This document shows positions 24,001 through 39,000 of a stretch of 64,000 nucleotides of DNA, piece by piece (positions within the stretch are counted from its first letter, which is position 1; every line of letters begins with the position of its first letter). Origin of the DNA: Pelecanus crispus (Eukaryota; Chordata; Aves; Pelecaniformes; Pelecanidae); NCBI RefSeq assembly GCF_030463565.1, contig NC_134652.1, positions 14,237,397-14,301,396 of the forward strand, given 5' to 3'. The translations under genes and the position numbers were made by a program. Below the pieces are notes generated by a model that saw only the letters and a list, made by a program, of their open reading frames with translations, did no database searches and was not told where the DNA came from.

Positions 24001-27000
24001 TCCCGTCTTAGATTTATTTTCCAGGGGAGCTCTGAGGAGCCCACGGATCTGCCTTTAAGCTTGGCCATGACAATATGTTTCTGCATCCCTAAGTCTCTCG
24101 CCTATTAATTAGGGGTGGGGGGGATTGTTGCTTTCCCTTAAATTTAACTTGCTGCTGTCTCAGCCAGAATCTGGAGTTCTGGCCTGCTTGCTTTACAGCA
24201 AATTGAGAAAAAATAATTTTCTTCTGCAGAGGACTGGCAGGTGTTTGGCAAATTTCTATTGATTCTTCAGGACTTGGTGGTCATGAGTTTGCTCGATCTA
24301 CAGCAAGAAGAATCACTTTTGCCAGCACAATCCTACTTCAAAAGAAGCTATTTCTGCTGACCAGCCCAGCCCAATTTGCTCATTGTTCCCTGCTAGAAGG
24401 ACAATCAGCCCCATCAGACACATTCCCAAAATGACACCAAGGCATTTCACTGCTTTGACAAGGAGTGGGAGGCAGTTAGCAATGCTGGGATAGACCAATG
24501 CACCTGGTATTAGCTCTAAAGATGAGACTCCATTTTATATTATCTTCTCCCTTTCCATAACACTAGGAAGCTCCTCAAATAACCCATCTTGTTAGTTAGC
24601 CCAGGGTATCGTTCTGAGCCAGAGACGATGGATGACCGTACATTTAATGAAGATGTATTCACAGCAGAAATAGGCCATGAAGTCCCAGCTTCCTCATTTT
24701 TATCAGCTTGTCTTTCCCAGTAGATAATTCAACAAATTCACCTGGCATAGCAGCACACCAACAGCCTTCTCCACCAGACCTGCAAAAATCCTACTGTACA
24801 CCAAAAGCTTTCTATCACACAAATTATTAAAACCATCTACACACAAAAAATCCCAAACCCTTTGACTCAGAATAAATTTCATTTATGTTAGATCCTGTCT
24901 CCAGCAATTGAGCTAAAGAAAAATACCCAACAAGATAAAGATGTACAGCAAAAGTGGGCAATGTAGTGTATGGTGGCAAATCCCCAAAATTTAACCTAGC
25001 TAAAAATCCTTATTTTAATTAGTAAGGTGGAGAAAGCAACACAGTAACTCTGCAAGCAGACTACAGTTCCTCATGGCTTTGGTGAGGAAAACAAGTCAGT
25101 CAACATGCCACGGGGGGTTTCTTATTTATTGGCATTATAACCAAAATGTCAGCACTGTGCTGAACTCCAGAGCCATTTTGTTTACGACGCCATGCAGCAG
25201 CAGAGCATCCTTAAGGGGTTGTGATCCATTTTCAGAAGTGTTAAACAGGACACTGAAATCTGAATTAAATACATACATAGACGTACATATCTAGTCATAG
25301 TCATTTTACCTGTATAAGCTGCACACTTATTTGTGTGTATGTGTATACCTAATAGAGTAGCTGTTGGCTCAGGACATCTATGATCACAAGTTTTATGAGG
25401 AGTAGAAAAAATTAGCATACAGTAACCTTCACAAATTTTATAACAATAGCAGAAAGTTGCCTCCAGCACTGTGAGAAATATGCAGTATAAACTTACTCAA
25501 TAAACACTTTTCAAAAGCTCCTGCTCTTTCTTGTCTATTCCACATCCATCAGCAAACACCTTTGCAAGCATGCAGTTCCCTAGAACAGCTTGTATTCTCA
25601 TCATCATCCAGACCCTCCTTTAACTGTCCAACATGAGGTTTTTTATTGGGCAAATTAATTCAGATTTGAAACAGGGCACTGAGGTCCTTTCACAATGTGG
25701 CAACACTAATACTGCATGAGACACTTGGGGTTTTCTTGTTAAAACACTGCCACCAACTTGAAGGAAAGGCTGGGATCATTCCCGTGTCTTTGGTGAAATT
25801 CGCACCACTCTAGAAGGAGTTAAATTAAATCTGTCTTATGACTTATCCCTCCAGTTGATAATAATGCTTCTCAAGAGCAATTCTGTTTCCTTTGGCACAG
25901 AGCAGACTGCACCAAATTGACTGGCATTTTCAAAACAGCTTAATGAGAGAGGAAAAAACACCTTGGAGCATCTTCTAAGGTCTTCACCCTTGATTCTTTT
26001 TTGTAACAGTAAGAGCTGAATGCTGCGTTATTACCATCTTCCAGGAACAACAAAATACAAACATTTCCAGCTAAAGTGCAATTGTAACTTATTATTATTT
26101 TTATTATTATTGCTTGGTACTGCTACTATTGTATCTTTTTTAGGAAGTGTGTGGGAAAACGGGTTTTTTTCAAATGAACAAACAGGTTATGTATCCTCCT
26201 CTCCTTTCAACTTCTGAACTCTGAGACACAAGGATAACAATCTACCAGAAGAAAATGACATGGATGCTTCTTGCTGAAGTAACAGCTGTGATTCCCTTTT
26301 TACTATTGACATTACACAAGAGTTTATAAAATCATTAATCAGAGTAGCTCATTTAATTACAGTGTTTATACTTTACATTGCAGAAGATGATCAGTTAATT
26401 TTCCCCTGTTCTTCTATATGTGCAAACAGGAACACACATGCACATATATACACACAAAAGAAAAGTGAGTTGTTCCTTGAAGGTGAGAATTACCCTTGAC
26501 ACGGCATGGATTGATGTAAATATTCCAGCTATTTCTACAGTGCCTGCAGCTTGACAGTTGGACTGAAGGGTGCTCTGAACAAACCTTTGTTTCACATTCT
26601 AGTAGCAGCTTGTCTTAAAGTGCTCTGGAGAAGATTCAGAGGTTGATACAAATATTATCAACAAGGAATCTAAATATTCTAAGTGAATAAGTCTACAAAG
26701 CGAACAATGAGGAACCTTTTACTGGCTAATAATTACTATAAACAGGGTTCTAAGCCAAAAAAAAGTCTCTTCAAATGTAGACTATTTGACTCAAAACCTC
26801 TGTATTTTAATGTCAGTGTAACGGCATGTATTTTAGCTATTCAATAGCCATTTAGATTTTTAAAATATCAGATGAATCAAAGGTGAATTATCACAGCTCC
26901 ACTGTTAATGATTAGCTGTTCCTGCAGGTGGAGGCTTGGGATGGGGATTCCCAGCAGACCCAGCTTCTGCTCTCCCTTCTGACTGATCTGACAGATGACC

Positions 27001-30000
27001 TTGAAGGGTCAGAGAAACTGCAGAGCTGCTTCTAGAAATACCTATCTGTAAGTTAGGCACCTACATCTCTTTAATCACCTGCTTGACTTAGATCCTTAGA
27101 TTTCCCTGAAAGATGAGAGCACTTAGCTTCAAGTCCTTTGGTGTTCTGGAATTGCTACCTCTGAACAGCTGTCTCAAAGTCAAGCCACCACTTAAACCTA
27201 CAAATACCTGTCTAACAAGGCAGTAAAACCTACATACATCTTTCTGACAGGATAGCAGAGTTTCCCTGCATATGCCAAGTACCTCAGGGAAGAAAGAGTG
27301 GTCTCCTGTTACACTTTGGAACCTATTAAGAAATAACAGTGCATCTGAGAAACACACACGGCAATTCTGAAATCATGAATGTTTTAATGTATGGCTTCCT
27401 TCACACTCACTGTAATTAGACCTGACCCTCTGCTATCCTTTGAGGAGTTTTGTTTCGGCTCCTCCTGCCTGCTTCTTAAAATTCAAAGAACAGAAACAGG
27501 ACTAAAGGAAGGGGAAAGAGAGTGAATCCTAATGTTCATGTAAAAACAGCTGCTGTGCCCAAGTGTGCCATCCCCTATTTAAGATTATAGCTATATCTAC
27601 TAAGACAGGCAGGGAAGACTTGAGCTCTGAGCCTAGAATATGTGGAGCAACTAGCTAATTGATGCACCCTACTTGGCAGAGAGTCTCCCTACACGGGGTT
27701 CATGGCTCCTGTGCACTCGGCAGCTCGTGTCTGGCTGTCTCAGAGTGAAGAACAAGGAACAGGGTTCTTTCTACACCTGGTTGTACCCTCATGTGTCCAA
27801 TTTTAAGCCATCTTTTTTTAAAAAAAACAATACCACAGTGACTTTAACTGCCTGCCTGTGACTGCCCCAAAACAGCCTTAGCACTGCTGCATCTTTCTGC
27901 ATGTGATTGCTCAACAATAGCACCATTCACACTCCAAAAAGAATGAAAATAAGTGATCTGAAATAGATCAAATCTAGTCTGTCCCCGTGGAATGTCTTTT
28001 TTTCTTGGGTTTTGTTGTTGTTGTTGCAACTATCACACACAATAATAATCCATCACTGAATAGGATGCTGTAGATTGTCCATATCTTGCTGCTGAGGGAG
28101 GAGCAGAATACCCTTGCCTCAGTGGAAGAATGCTTGCCAAAGGGTACACCTCAGTAATAAAGATTTGCAGCTGGCTTTGGGCCACATTAAATAATATGGG
28201 CTTGTGAATGTATTGCTACTCTGCTGTTGCAATCCTCTGGTATTTTAACTTCTCTAGGAGCTTCTCGATGGCTGACAATCAGTATCAGATTGCTAACAGC
28301 ACTGCAAAGTTTGTACATTGCAATGTATTCAGTCGGCACAGCAAGTCATTTACTTTCCCTTAACAAGATAACTGGTTGATTAATATACTTTACCCTGGGG
28401 TGCACAGCAGATTTATTTCCTTCCCAGATACATGCTGAATACAGGAATGAGGAGTAAACAAGTTTGGTTTCAGTTATTTGTTATTTACTGGAACAATTCC
28501 TGAACTTTTGACTCAAGCTTTATTCTAGTGAACTATCTTTGAAGCTAATAGCAATTTTGACTGAGTAAGAACTTTAGGAATGGGTCATTTTACAAAATAT
28601 TTTAAATCTAATTACACAAGGTATACATGCGCAGGATTTCTGGGTTAAAACCAGATGTAATGCAGTTGAATAAAATACTTCGGTGATCACTATTTTTGCT
28701 TTTCTGATGCAGATTACAGATAACAGTGATGTATCTTGGGTAATTATATGGCTTCCTCCTTTCAGTATCTGAATGCTGTTAAATCTTTAATGTATTGCAG
28801 TACTGCTTCCAGCCAGGGCAGTGATCCTCTTCTCATTCTACAAAAGGGTCTGGACACAAAGAGTTGCTACATGAATTGCCAAAATTCACTAAAACTCCTG
28901 GAAGGTACACAGAAATGAAACTCAGTCTCCAAAGCTCCCAGGACCACTATGCTGAGTAAGCCAATACGTCTACTCCCTGCTTTTCAGAAACACCAGGGCT
29001 AGACTACAGCAGCAGGTTAGAAGTGTGGGAGAAAAGTCACAACCATAAACCATGGTATACTTCAAGCCAACAATCTCTCTCATGCATGCTAAAATTCATA
29101 GACTGGGAGTACATGTATTAGAGTGCAGGAAAAAAAATCTATACTTGACATTCATCTATCAAGGACTGCATTTGTGTAATTAAATCAATCTTGCATGATG
29201 TGGAGGGATGGCATCTGATGATCCACTAGAGTTCTCTTTCAAGCTCAAACTCAAGTAAATATATAAATTTTCCTAAAAAACTTCAAAACCAGATTATGCA
29301 GTTATGTACATTTGCCACCTATAAACCCTAAGAGATTTTCACTCCACCTGCAATTTCCTCATCTTTGTAAATGGCATCTGAATATTTCTGACTAAACCAC
29401 CATTAGAGCAGCTAGAAATGGTGCAGATCCCTGGAAGTTATTTTGATCTGTTTTATTCTAATTTTTCAAATAAATTTGCACCTTGCTTCTGTCCAAAACC
29501 ATTTATCATGGGAAATCTGTTTTGTTTTATGAAGGCAATGTAGTTCCACAAAGATTCAGTAAAAATTCAACTCTTCCACTAAGAAAATTCTTCACCAAAA
29601 ATGTTTTGTTTGATCACTAAGTAATCTGTTTTGCTTCCCATTTCCCAGTGCCAGAAATATTTGCACTATTTTTATTGGAAAATTATTTTCTTAAAGAGCA
29701 GCTGGTTATCTTCACCTGATTAATTTAAAGTGATCAGCACCTTTCCTGTCTGTTTTTTCAAAACCCTGTTTAAACAAACAGATCCTAAACAAAAAAACCA
29801 AAAAGGCTATTTTCCTGGGAAGACTTTATTCTCTTCCATTTGAATTGCAGCATATGTGGGAGGAGGGAAAGAATGTAAATGTCAGTGTGTTTTTAAGAGC
29901 AGTTTATCATGCTGTAAGTTTCTATAGCATAGAACATCTTCTAATTCTAGATGGACTGAGATTAGAAGGGCTAAAATAAACTAATGCACCAAGAAGCATA

Positions 30001-33000
30001 TTCAAAATACACAGAAATAGAAATCAACTCTTTTCTGAGGAGAGCTAGGGCAAGAACTGGACATCCCTTAAATCCCTATTGAATTCTTAAGGCTTACACA
30101 AATCTTTCAGGTAGATATGTAGACCTCAATAGACCTTCACACAGGTGACTTATCTTTCCTGTTGATGAGATGTGATTACTTATTACATCATCACACGACT
30201 GCATACGTGCACAGGTAAGTTGCACAAAGAATTAACACAAGGTTTCCACAATTTGCTCAGTGTGAGTGGTTCTACCCTACTCACAGAACCCTACTGGATA
30301 CACAATCAGTTTTTTAATAAATAAATAAATAAATAAATAGGGAAAATTATATCAGTGGCAGAACAAAAGGCACTAGAGAAATTCTAATTCTATGGAGAAA
30401 TCATCATGCCAGGCATAGAATCACTAAAAGAAACTAATCTTTCAACTTAACACTAATACTAAAATACAATACATTTCCACTTACAGTCAAAGTTAAAATC
30501 TCCAGCCAAAGCCCTGGTTCAGTAATGAACATTTCAAGAACAACAAAAGGAAAATAAAAGGATGGCACAAGAAGGAAAGAACCTGAAAAAGTAGTCCTGA
30601 AGAATGACTCGATGCATTAAGTACCTCCAAATGTTACTTCACACTGCATTGGAGACTTCAGTTCAAACCAGATCCAAGGCACTGGACTGAAATTAATTTG
30701 ATGGCACTAACTCAGTAGATTGTTGTGCTTCTAAATATTGTGCTGATAATTAGTTATTTTTTGTTCATCACTAGTTAGAACTGGGTTACAGACAGAGTTC
30801 ATGGGAATACATTATTTTTTCATTTGAAAAAAGAACAGAGATTCTCTTCAGAGTCCAATTCTAAATCAAGGCAATCCTTACAGTGTGCCTTTGACACACC
30901 AGTGCCTAATTCTGGATGGCACTGGGGAAGTAAACTTTTTTTTTATTGATTCATACCCAGCTGAAAGCCAAAAAGTAAATGTTGGGCCTGAGTCCTTACT
31001 GTATTTCTCATTTCTATATTGCAATATATAACCCTTTAAATTCTGGCCACCAACTTAGAACTGGAGTCATAAACTCAAAACCCGCACTCCACCAGGTACT
31101 GTTTTCTCTCTCTAGTCTTCCTTAAGATACATAACAATGCTTAGGTTTTTATAAGGACAGGAAAGCATTTTTCTGCTTTTTTTTTCTCCACATCAGGAAC
31201 CATTTGATCAATGGTTAGAAGTTTTGCCATCTTAGCTTTCTCAGTTACTGGTGCAATTTCTTTATGCTGACATGGCTATGCCAGCTACTGGCTATGCAAT
31301 TAGATGCAACTATACTGGCAAGAAAGTCTTCTGCCATTCAAGAGCTGGTATAAGCTAAATCAGAAAAGTGACATTTTTGCCAGTAGGAATGGTACTTTTA
31401 AGCACAGAAAAGGCCTAAAGCTCAATATACTCACCCCTTTAATTGAGGGCTGAGAGAACCACTAGCTTCAGCCACAAGATAGGGCATTAATCCAGTCCTT
31501 CCAGAGGAAGTGAAATCCTCCAGGAAATAGAGATAGAAAAGAGCCAATTCCTAGTAAAGTATAAAAAGCCAAAAAGAAAATTTCCCTTTTCATTTTCAGA
31601 TGGAAAAATCCCTTCAAAAGGCTGACTCTATATATAAATGATAAAGGAGCAGTAAAGAAAGGATTGTATTTTGGCAGTGGATTTTGCAGTTCACCTGTAC
31701 GTTTCAGTGCGCACAAAGCACTCTCCCAAACTATCTGTGCTAAAATCTCTCTAAAGGCAAGATGACAGAGAAACAATAATGGGCAGGTCAAAAGAGACTC
31801 TTAGGGATTCTACAGTCATTAGTTTCCTGAAGTGAATTGCAGTTATTTTTATGAAAATAGACAATTCTGCCAAAAAATCCCCAACTGAGACTATCTACCC
31901 TACATGTAACATGTATGTAGGTTATACTCTCAAGTCGAAGTAGAATCTATACTCAGCACAGAAAATATACAAATGCCAAATTTGACAGGGTAAAGTAAGC
32001 CTCAGCCATTTTGAAGATGTACAGATAATACTTAAAATAAAACTGAACTGGGCCTTAAGAATACCAAAATAAAGGCAGGTAAAAGGAGTATATTCTCCTG
32101 TTTTCCTTAGTAGGCTGTCCAATGAGAAAATCTCTTACTTGGCACTTGAGCACACTTTTCTGCATTATGTGCTGTATAATGGAAGCTACATGAGCACTGT
32201 GAGAGCAATGAAGAACCAAGCAGAAGCATGCTTCATGAAACTGCCAAGCTAGGGAAAGAAAGGATTTTCAGGAGGACTAGACTCTCATGACTGGGGCTGA
32301 AAAAAATTATTTTTAAAAAACCAGAATTTTAGATAATAAATGCGCAGAAAATTTTTGTATAACAAACACATGGAAGCAAATCCCAAAGCTCCTCCATTAG
32401 CTGGGAGAAAACTTTTATTTCAGTAGCTGCCAGCGTGCATAAACCCACATGGTAACACACTGTTCTAAAGCAGATTTCTTTATGAAACTATAGTACCAGC
32501 TCTGAGACATAAAGATGGTTATGTATATGTTCAGACACTATAGCAACAAGAACCTCAAATTGGATAGAACAGCTCTACTACCAAGTTAGCACAAATGAAA
32601 TAAAACATCTGCCTATTTTGAGTGTTTAGCTAGCTATTGTTACTACTGAATTGAGTCATGTCTCTAATATATTCATTCACACACCACTATAAAAGTGGAA
32701 AAGATTTTATTCCCTTTTTACTTGATGTGAGGCATGCAAAAGCTAAGTAACCTGCCCAAGGTCACAGAGAAAGTCCCTTCCGCCTTCTCCTCCCTGTGTC
32801 TTACAACACCTGAAATGAAACTCTGCTGATTTATACTGGAGACAGCAGCATCCCCTCTGTTCCTCCTACTCTCTGTCAGTGGGACCATCAGTTCTTTGGG
32901 GGGATTGAAACTTAGCACAAAACTTGGTTCAATACAAGGACATGTGGGTGTTATCTGGCTGTAATCTCTGAGTCAGATATATGAGCTAATCATGCCTTTT

Positions 33001-36000
33001 GCCCTTGCACTCTTTGAAACTATGAGCTCAAGATGCTAACAGCCTGGAAGCATCACATTCTGACTGCCCAGTCCTGGTCTTTGATTGTTGGCAACTTAAA
33101 ACAATAGTGATTCAAAATATATACATACATAAGAACAATACTTTCACTACTACATGCAAAGCTTAAATGAGACATTTGACTTTGCGTCCCTCCACAAATA
33201 ATTTTGGTTGCCCATCTCTCTTGTACATTTATGAACAATCTTCTGAGATGACTGACAACAGAGGTAACTGACATATAATGTGAATCTGTTATCCATTCCA
33301 AGACGTGCAGCTGAATAAAATTCCACTCAGTCAGACATAAAATCAAATTAGAGGAGTTCATTCTGAAGAAAAACAACTAAATCTGAAACAAATAAAGCAG
33401 TGTATAATTCACTTTTAATGGGTTAAGTTCCTAAAACCACATTAATCGTAATCCTAACAAGGTAATACATTACATTGCAAGTTTACCACATCACTGTTCA
33501 GCATGCAGTAGAGCACTAGAGTTTCAGCCACATACAAAGCGAGCAAGTATTTTTTCGGGGGTTGGGATTTGTTCAGCAGAGCACTTCTGTTGATTAATCA
33601 TTATACCTTAAGGCTATACAACACATTTTGCTCATAACACATGTGTTCAAAAAGACCTTCACCCATCGTTGAAATCCCTTGGTTAACACACAACATGTTT
33701 CTCCACAAACCCTTGCAGTATTACTCAACGGTTTAGAAAAGAATGAAAAAATGCTGTATCTTTCAACTGCACAAATTCAGAAGGAAGGTAATGAGTCAAA
33801 CATGGAAGTTGGCTAACCCTGAAGTAACATTTCCTCTGTTTGGCAAAAATGCCATTGGATTTTTATCGACCGTAAGTATTCAAGACCTTGGTTTTGGATC
33901 TGATTTTTAAGACAGCATTTTTCATCAGCACAGCGGCTCACAACTGTAAGAATGCCTGAGTTAAAGGAGAAAGTATGACTGCCTGCTTTGCAGCTACTCT
34001 TCAAAGTCTCAGGATGTCCACACTTATTTGGTGTATGAGAGCTGATAGGTTATAACCCAAGATGCTGTGGCTACAGGGCACAGATAAATCAGAAACAAGA
34101 GTTTAATAATTTCTACAACATGAGACATCTTTCTACACCTTTATTAAAGTGTGCAACTCTGAAAAGTCATTCTAAAAAAACCAACATTCACCATGTTGCA
34201 TATTCAATACCTCTCAGTAAATGTCTGATACAAAATAATGTGCCCTGCTGACAGGTTAAGAAAGATATTTTTGTATGGGATTTTACAGGCAAGTTGAGTT
34301 CTTCCTGTACTGTCAGCAATCAAAATTTTCTGACTGAAACGTAGCGAATCTTTCTTTTATCACATAGCACGGATTATAGCATGCTTTTACAGCTGCATCA
34401 TTTTTAAAGAACTAACAAGTGAGAAATAGTGAAAAAGCTAATAAAAAGGATATGATCATATACACTTCAGGAGCAGGTAAACTAAGCAGATGCTTTTCTA
34501 CATGAATCTATATACTGTGATCCATACTTAGCAAAAATTTCCATTTCTATATCCAGCTCATCCTGAAACATTGTTCCCTGCATAAACCAGCTTTTATTTA
34601 AAAGACCATTTGCAAAAAAAAAAAAAAAGTAACAGCCAGAAGACAGAACTACAGTGCATACAATACAAATGGAATTATTTTTTCCTTATACAAACATTAT
34701 GGCTCTGCATGAGGACACAGCAAGGTGAATACCCTACAAATCAAACTGCAGGTTGCTGACACTGGGCTCAACCATTTCCAGACATGGGTTATTTCTAAAT
34801 TCCAAAGGTGTTTTTAACGCTCAATATTCAATCCACATAGTATTTTGCACTCCATTTTATTAGTACACATTGATGTGAGGGAATTTAAGTTACACATGCA
34901 CACGCAGAAATCATACACACAGACACTTGTGAGCTTCGCCTTCAACAGATATCTTATTTGCCAGCATAACGGCCACACACACATAAAAATGGTTATGTAT
35001 GGCAAGCAAGAGATTAAGATTGTTTTAAAGCAGATACACTCAATGTCTATGCCCTTGTCACAGGGCAAGATGTGGATGAGGACAGCTGGGAACAAGGAGG
35101 TGTGACTTACGCAAGCAAACACAACATGGGGAAAACTAAGAAGTTTGTATCCCTCAGCTCCTGCAGTCTCTGACCCTGAATACAGGGGATGTTACGCCAG
35201 CTAGGCACACGCCAAGTCATCAGCAATTCCCCCCATCCTGCAAATGAGCAGAGACTGACTGAACTGAACTGAGCTGACTTCCAGGAGAGACACATAAAAA
35301 AAAAAGATGTTGAATGCCTTTAAGCATGAGGGGATTTACCAGGATTTTAAAAAAGGAAAAAAAAAAAAAAAAACCAAAGAAAAAGGAATGATCAGACCTT
35401 ATCGGGGAGCAATGCCATATACCCTGGCTGTTATGTTGACCAGACAGCAAACTCACTAAGTAAGACAAATTATGTTGAGGGGACAAAAATCAAAAATTCC
35501 AGAAATGGGAGCTAAATTGCTGCTGTTTCTCATAATGATAAATTTCAGTCAGGCTCAAACTCTATACTCTCTATAGTCAAAATCTAACAGAATTGAGTTT
35601 GTGCATGGGTAAAGCACAGCAAATTTGAAGGTATTTTTGCCACATTTTGTGTAAGCTAACAAACTATTTCACTGACGGCATTTCAGTGCTATGCAACAAG
35701 GATTACATTTTTCCAAGCAAAGGCATAAGACACCATACATTACCTTCAAATGAAATTGCAGATCTATTTTTTCCTATGAAACAATGAAGAAAGAGAGACA
35801 AACCCTGCCTTGATAACATCTGGTGAGCTGCTTCTCAAGACAGAAGGAGCTTCAGGTCACATTCTACTCTCTGTTGAGTGATACCCAGCATAGGTCTCAA
35901 GACTATTAGGGTATTTAAGACCAAGATGTTAAAATCATACCTAGAGCTGGCAAACTGTAGCTATCCCTACAGTCACCAGAGAGGAGACAAATTTCCCAGT

Positions 36001-39000
36001 TTTACACCTATAGTTGAAGCCCAAAGACAGTCCTTTTTTGTTATACTTGATAGCAATGCTTGCACTAAAGGAATCTAGTCTCTCCTTGATATTCTACAGC
36101 ATAAATCTTGCTGGTACCACTGGGGTACATCTGATACAGTTAAAAAAAAGATAGGCTATCACAAAAATTATTTTTTGGCAAAGTTCAGCACAAAGACCTT
36201 GAAGTCAAACACGTCCCAGAAAACAACATATCTAAATCACACAAACTCTGTAGGATTCCTTCTGCCAAAAGCCAAGCTAAACACAAATGGAATCAAACAA
36301 GGATTTTCCTTCATGTCCTGGTCATAACAGGCATGTTTAGAAGGACAAAAAAGCCTTTCCAAAAGTCTAACACTGACTTGAAGAGTAATCTATGACAAGA
36401 ATAAACTAAAGCAAACCTTAATTCTCCAGACTTGTCCAAGTATCAGTAACCAGGATATAAAAATCAACTAATCAGATGCTATTTGTTCTCTTTCAGTGAG
36501 TCGGTGCTGCCATCTAAAGCTATCTAAGGGACATGTGAAAGAAATTCAAAGTCATGCATCTAAGTAACATTCAGGAAGCACATCTGAACAGACAGAGAAT
36601 GCAGGGTAAGTCAAATATGTTAATAAGATACAAAAAAAATAATGATGATGCAATACCTGAAGGAGCAATTCTTTCTCTATCACTTCACCTGTCTTGGTGA
36701 TAAGCTGCTTCTGTAGTCTCTGTATTTTCTGAATCAGCTCATAGGTACTTGGGTCACTGGCCTAGACAAGAGCAAAGCCGTCTCAAAAATTATACATTAC
36801 AAGTTAGTGTTTCTTGCTTGCAAATGAAAACCATAATATCTAAGTTGTCCAAAAGTAACAAATATAAAATGGGGCGGAGGGCATTTCTGGGGCTTTTTTT
36901 AATGACATTTATACAAGCAGTCCTGAAACTGGAATCTCTGCCTCTTGAAGATCACTTGCAGCTTGTTCATGTTTAACACTGTTACCCTCACTAATCCTCC
37001 TCAAAACAACTAATATAAATAGGAGTCTTTCAGAGCTTAACCCCCAAACCAACAAAGTTTGGTAGAACCACGTGGCAGGGAAGGAAAAGGAGGTTAGTAT
37101 ATCATTTTCAGCAGAAACTGAAACTGCCCACTGACACATGAAGAGCAGTGCAAGTACTTCTCACTGTTTTAAGAACTTCAGTGTCAATTGAGTTTTAAGG
37201 AGAGGAAGATTTTTCTCTTGAACAAAAGAAAGAGTAACTGCAATACAGTCTTTTGAAACAGGTTGAGAAGGTAAGACCAGGAGCTAGCAGATGTCTCTCC
37301 TTCTTCCCTTTTCATTCTTTTGTCACAGATTGCATCTGGAGGAAGCTCTAAGGAGCAAACAAATAATTCTGTGAGGAGCAGCCAGCAAAGCTTGCTTTCC
37401 CACCACTTTGTATCTTCTTGTTGGATCCTTAATGAGCAGCAAACTCTGACTGAAGCTTTTCCCCGCTCGGGCATTCACAACACCTCTCTCCCACATGGTT
37501 TCTTCTCTCTTGCGGTGTCTTTGGTGGCTCATAAGGATTAAACTCATGCTGCAGTAAAGGCTCCAATATAGTCCTGCTCTATGTATATTTGCTTGAGCTT
37601 ATAAGGAACTTGGTATCTCATGGCTCTTAATCCTTTGTCTGATTTTATCTAAATTGACTAACTAATTCAAGTGTAACCAGGACACTAACACAGAAGCACA
37701 TGCAGTGCTCACAACACAACATTATTTCCTGAGAAACCAGGCTAAAAAGTAGTTCAGTCCCCATGACCCACTCAGTCATTCATTTTTTTATAGCACTGCC
37801 CAAACTTTGTGCCAATTCGTGGCAAGCGTAGTGATATGAGGGTATTTGTTCATTAGGAATTGAACCAAAACCCTATCAGGATTATTTCATATGGATCTTG
37901 CCATCTGCTGGCCTTTCTGTGTTCTAAATACAAACCAGTGACCTAGAATGGAAAGACATCATTTCCCATTATGAGTCTATTCATATACTCATTTTCCCAA
38001 CACTGGATGTTTTAACTGGCCTGATTTTCCTTTGTTACAAGGTGCTGCTGGAGGTTGTATCTAGATGCCTTCAACTTAGTTCAGCATCCTGCATTTTATC
38101 TCTGTTCCATGAAAAAAGCTAAGCACACCGTTCAACTTTAAGCTTAGCAGGGAAAGATCAGAAATTAACTCACGCTAGCAGGCACAGCCAAAATATTCAG
38201 CTCTGCTTCTGTAGGGACTAGCATGTTACCCCTTATTAGGGGTACCCATTATTAGAGCAGCTAAGCAACCTAGGCTGGTATCAGATCAGAGATCTGTGCA
38301 ACAGAGAAATCTAAGTGGGCTCTGACTTACTTTGAAAATATCCACTGATGCCAACTGATGTTCATACATTTGGTCTGTGCATGACAAATTTTTTATTTTT
38401 CCCCTTCATTTTGCAGGTTTGAATAGTGTGAAAATTTAGATTTGCTGTTTACATAACAGTTGAACTCACATTACCTGGAATGGCTATCTTTGGGAGCCCA
38501 CCACTGTTTATGTGGAGACCTCTTCCTTTTCTCACAGATGTAACCTTCTGACTTCATGTCTGTCCATTCCCCAGTCTACCTGTTCCATGACCTTTTCTAA
38601 TTCTGGCTTTATTCCCATATATATGTCTCTAATTGGTGAGGGTAGGATTATATCTTTCCTGTATCATCCTCTTTCTCATCATCCATGTTAAGGAATCACA
38701 TCCTTCTAAATTCACCTTATGCATTCTTATTCCCTTTAGCATTTGACTGGCTCTTTACAAATCCTTCTGCAATTTTTCATTGAGAAAGTGACACAAAAAA
38801 ACCTACTGATTGCATTGTGCAAGGAAGCCATTCAGCAGTTAACCATTGCACTGGCATTATAGAAATTTCAGTCTGCCTGCCCCTCCACATAATTTGCATA
38901 ACAGTAAACTAAATAAGCTTTGTGCTGCGTCATTGATTTGGTAATATGGGCTTTGAGAACTTGAAATGCTGAGACATCACCTCTAACTTTCTCCATCTGT

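Larger units (their letters stand above)
20563..36656 (-). other. CFAP58 large intron (16.1 kb)
   Basis: This is the longest intron in the window. It holds an AC/AT microsatellite (21051-21087), an old LINE ORF2 remnant (about 22205-22561), a (TTG)n run at 28011-28026, a (TAAA)n repeat (30316-30339), a MIR-like fragment (32700-32772) and A-rich runs at 34615-34628 and 35357-35373. No additional CFAP58 coding exon is expected, because the flanking exons encode adjacent family residues. Confidence 0.85.
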
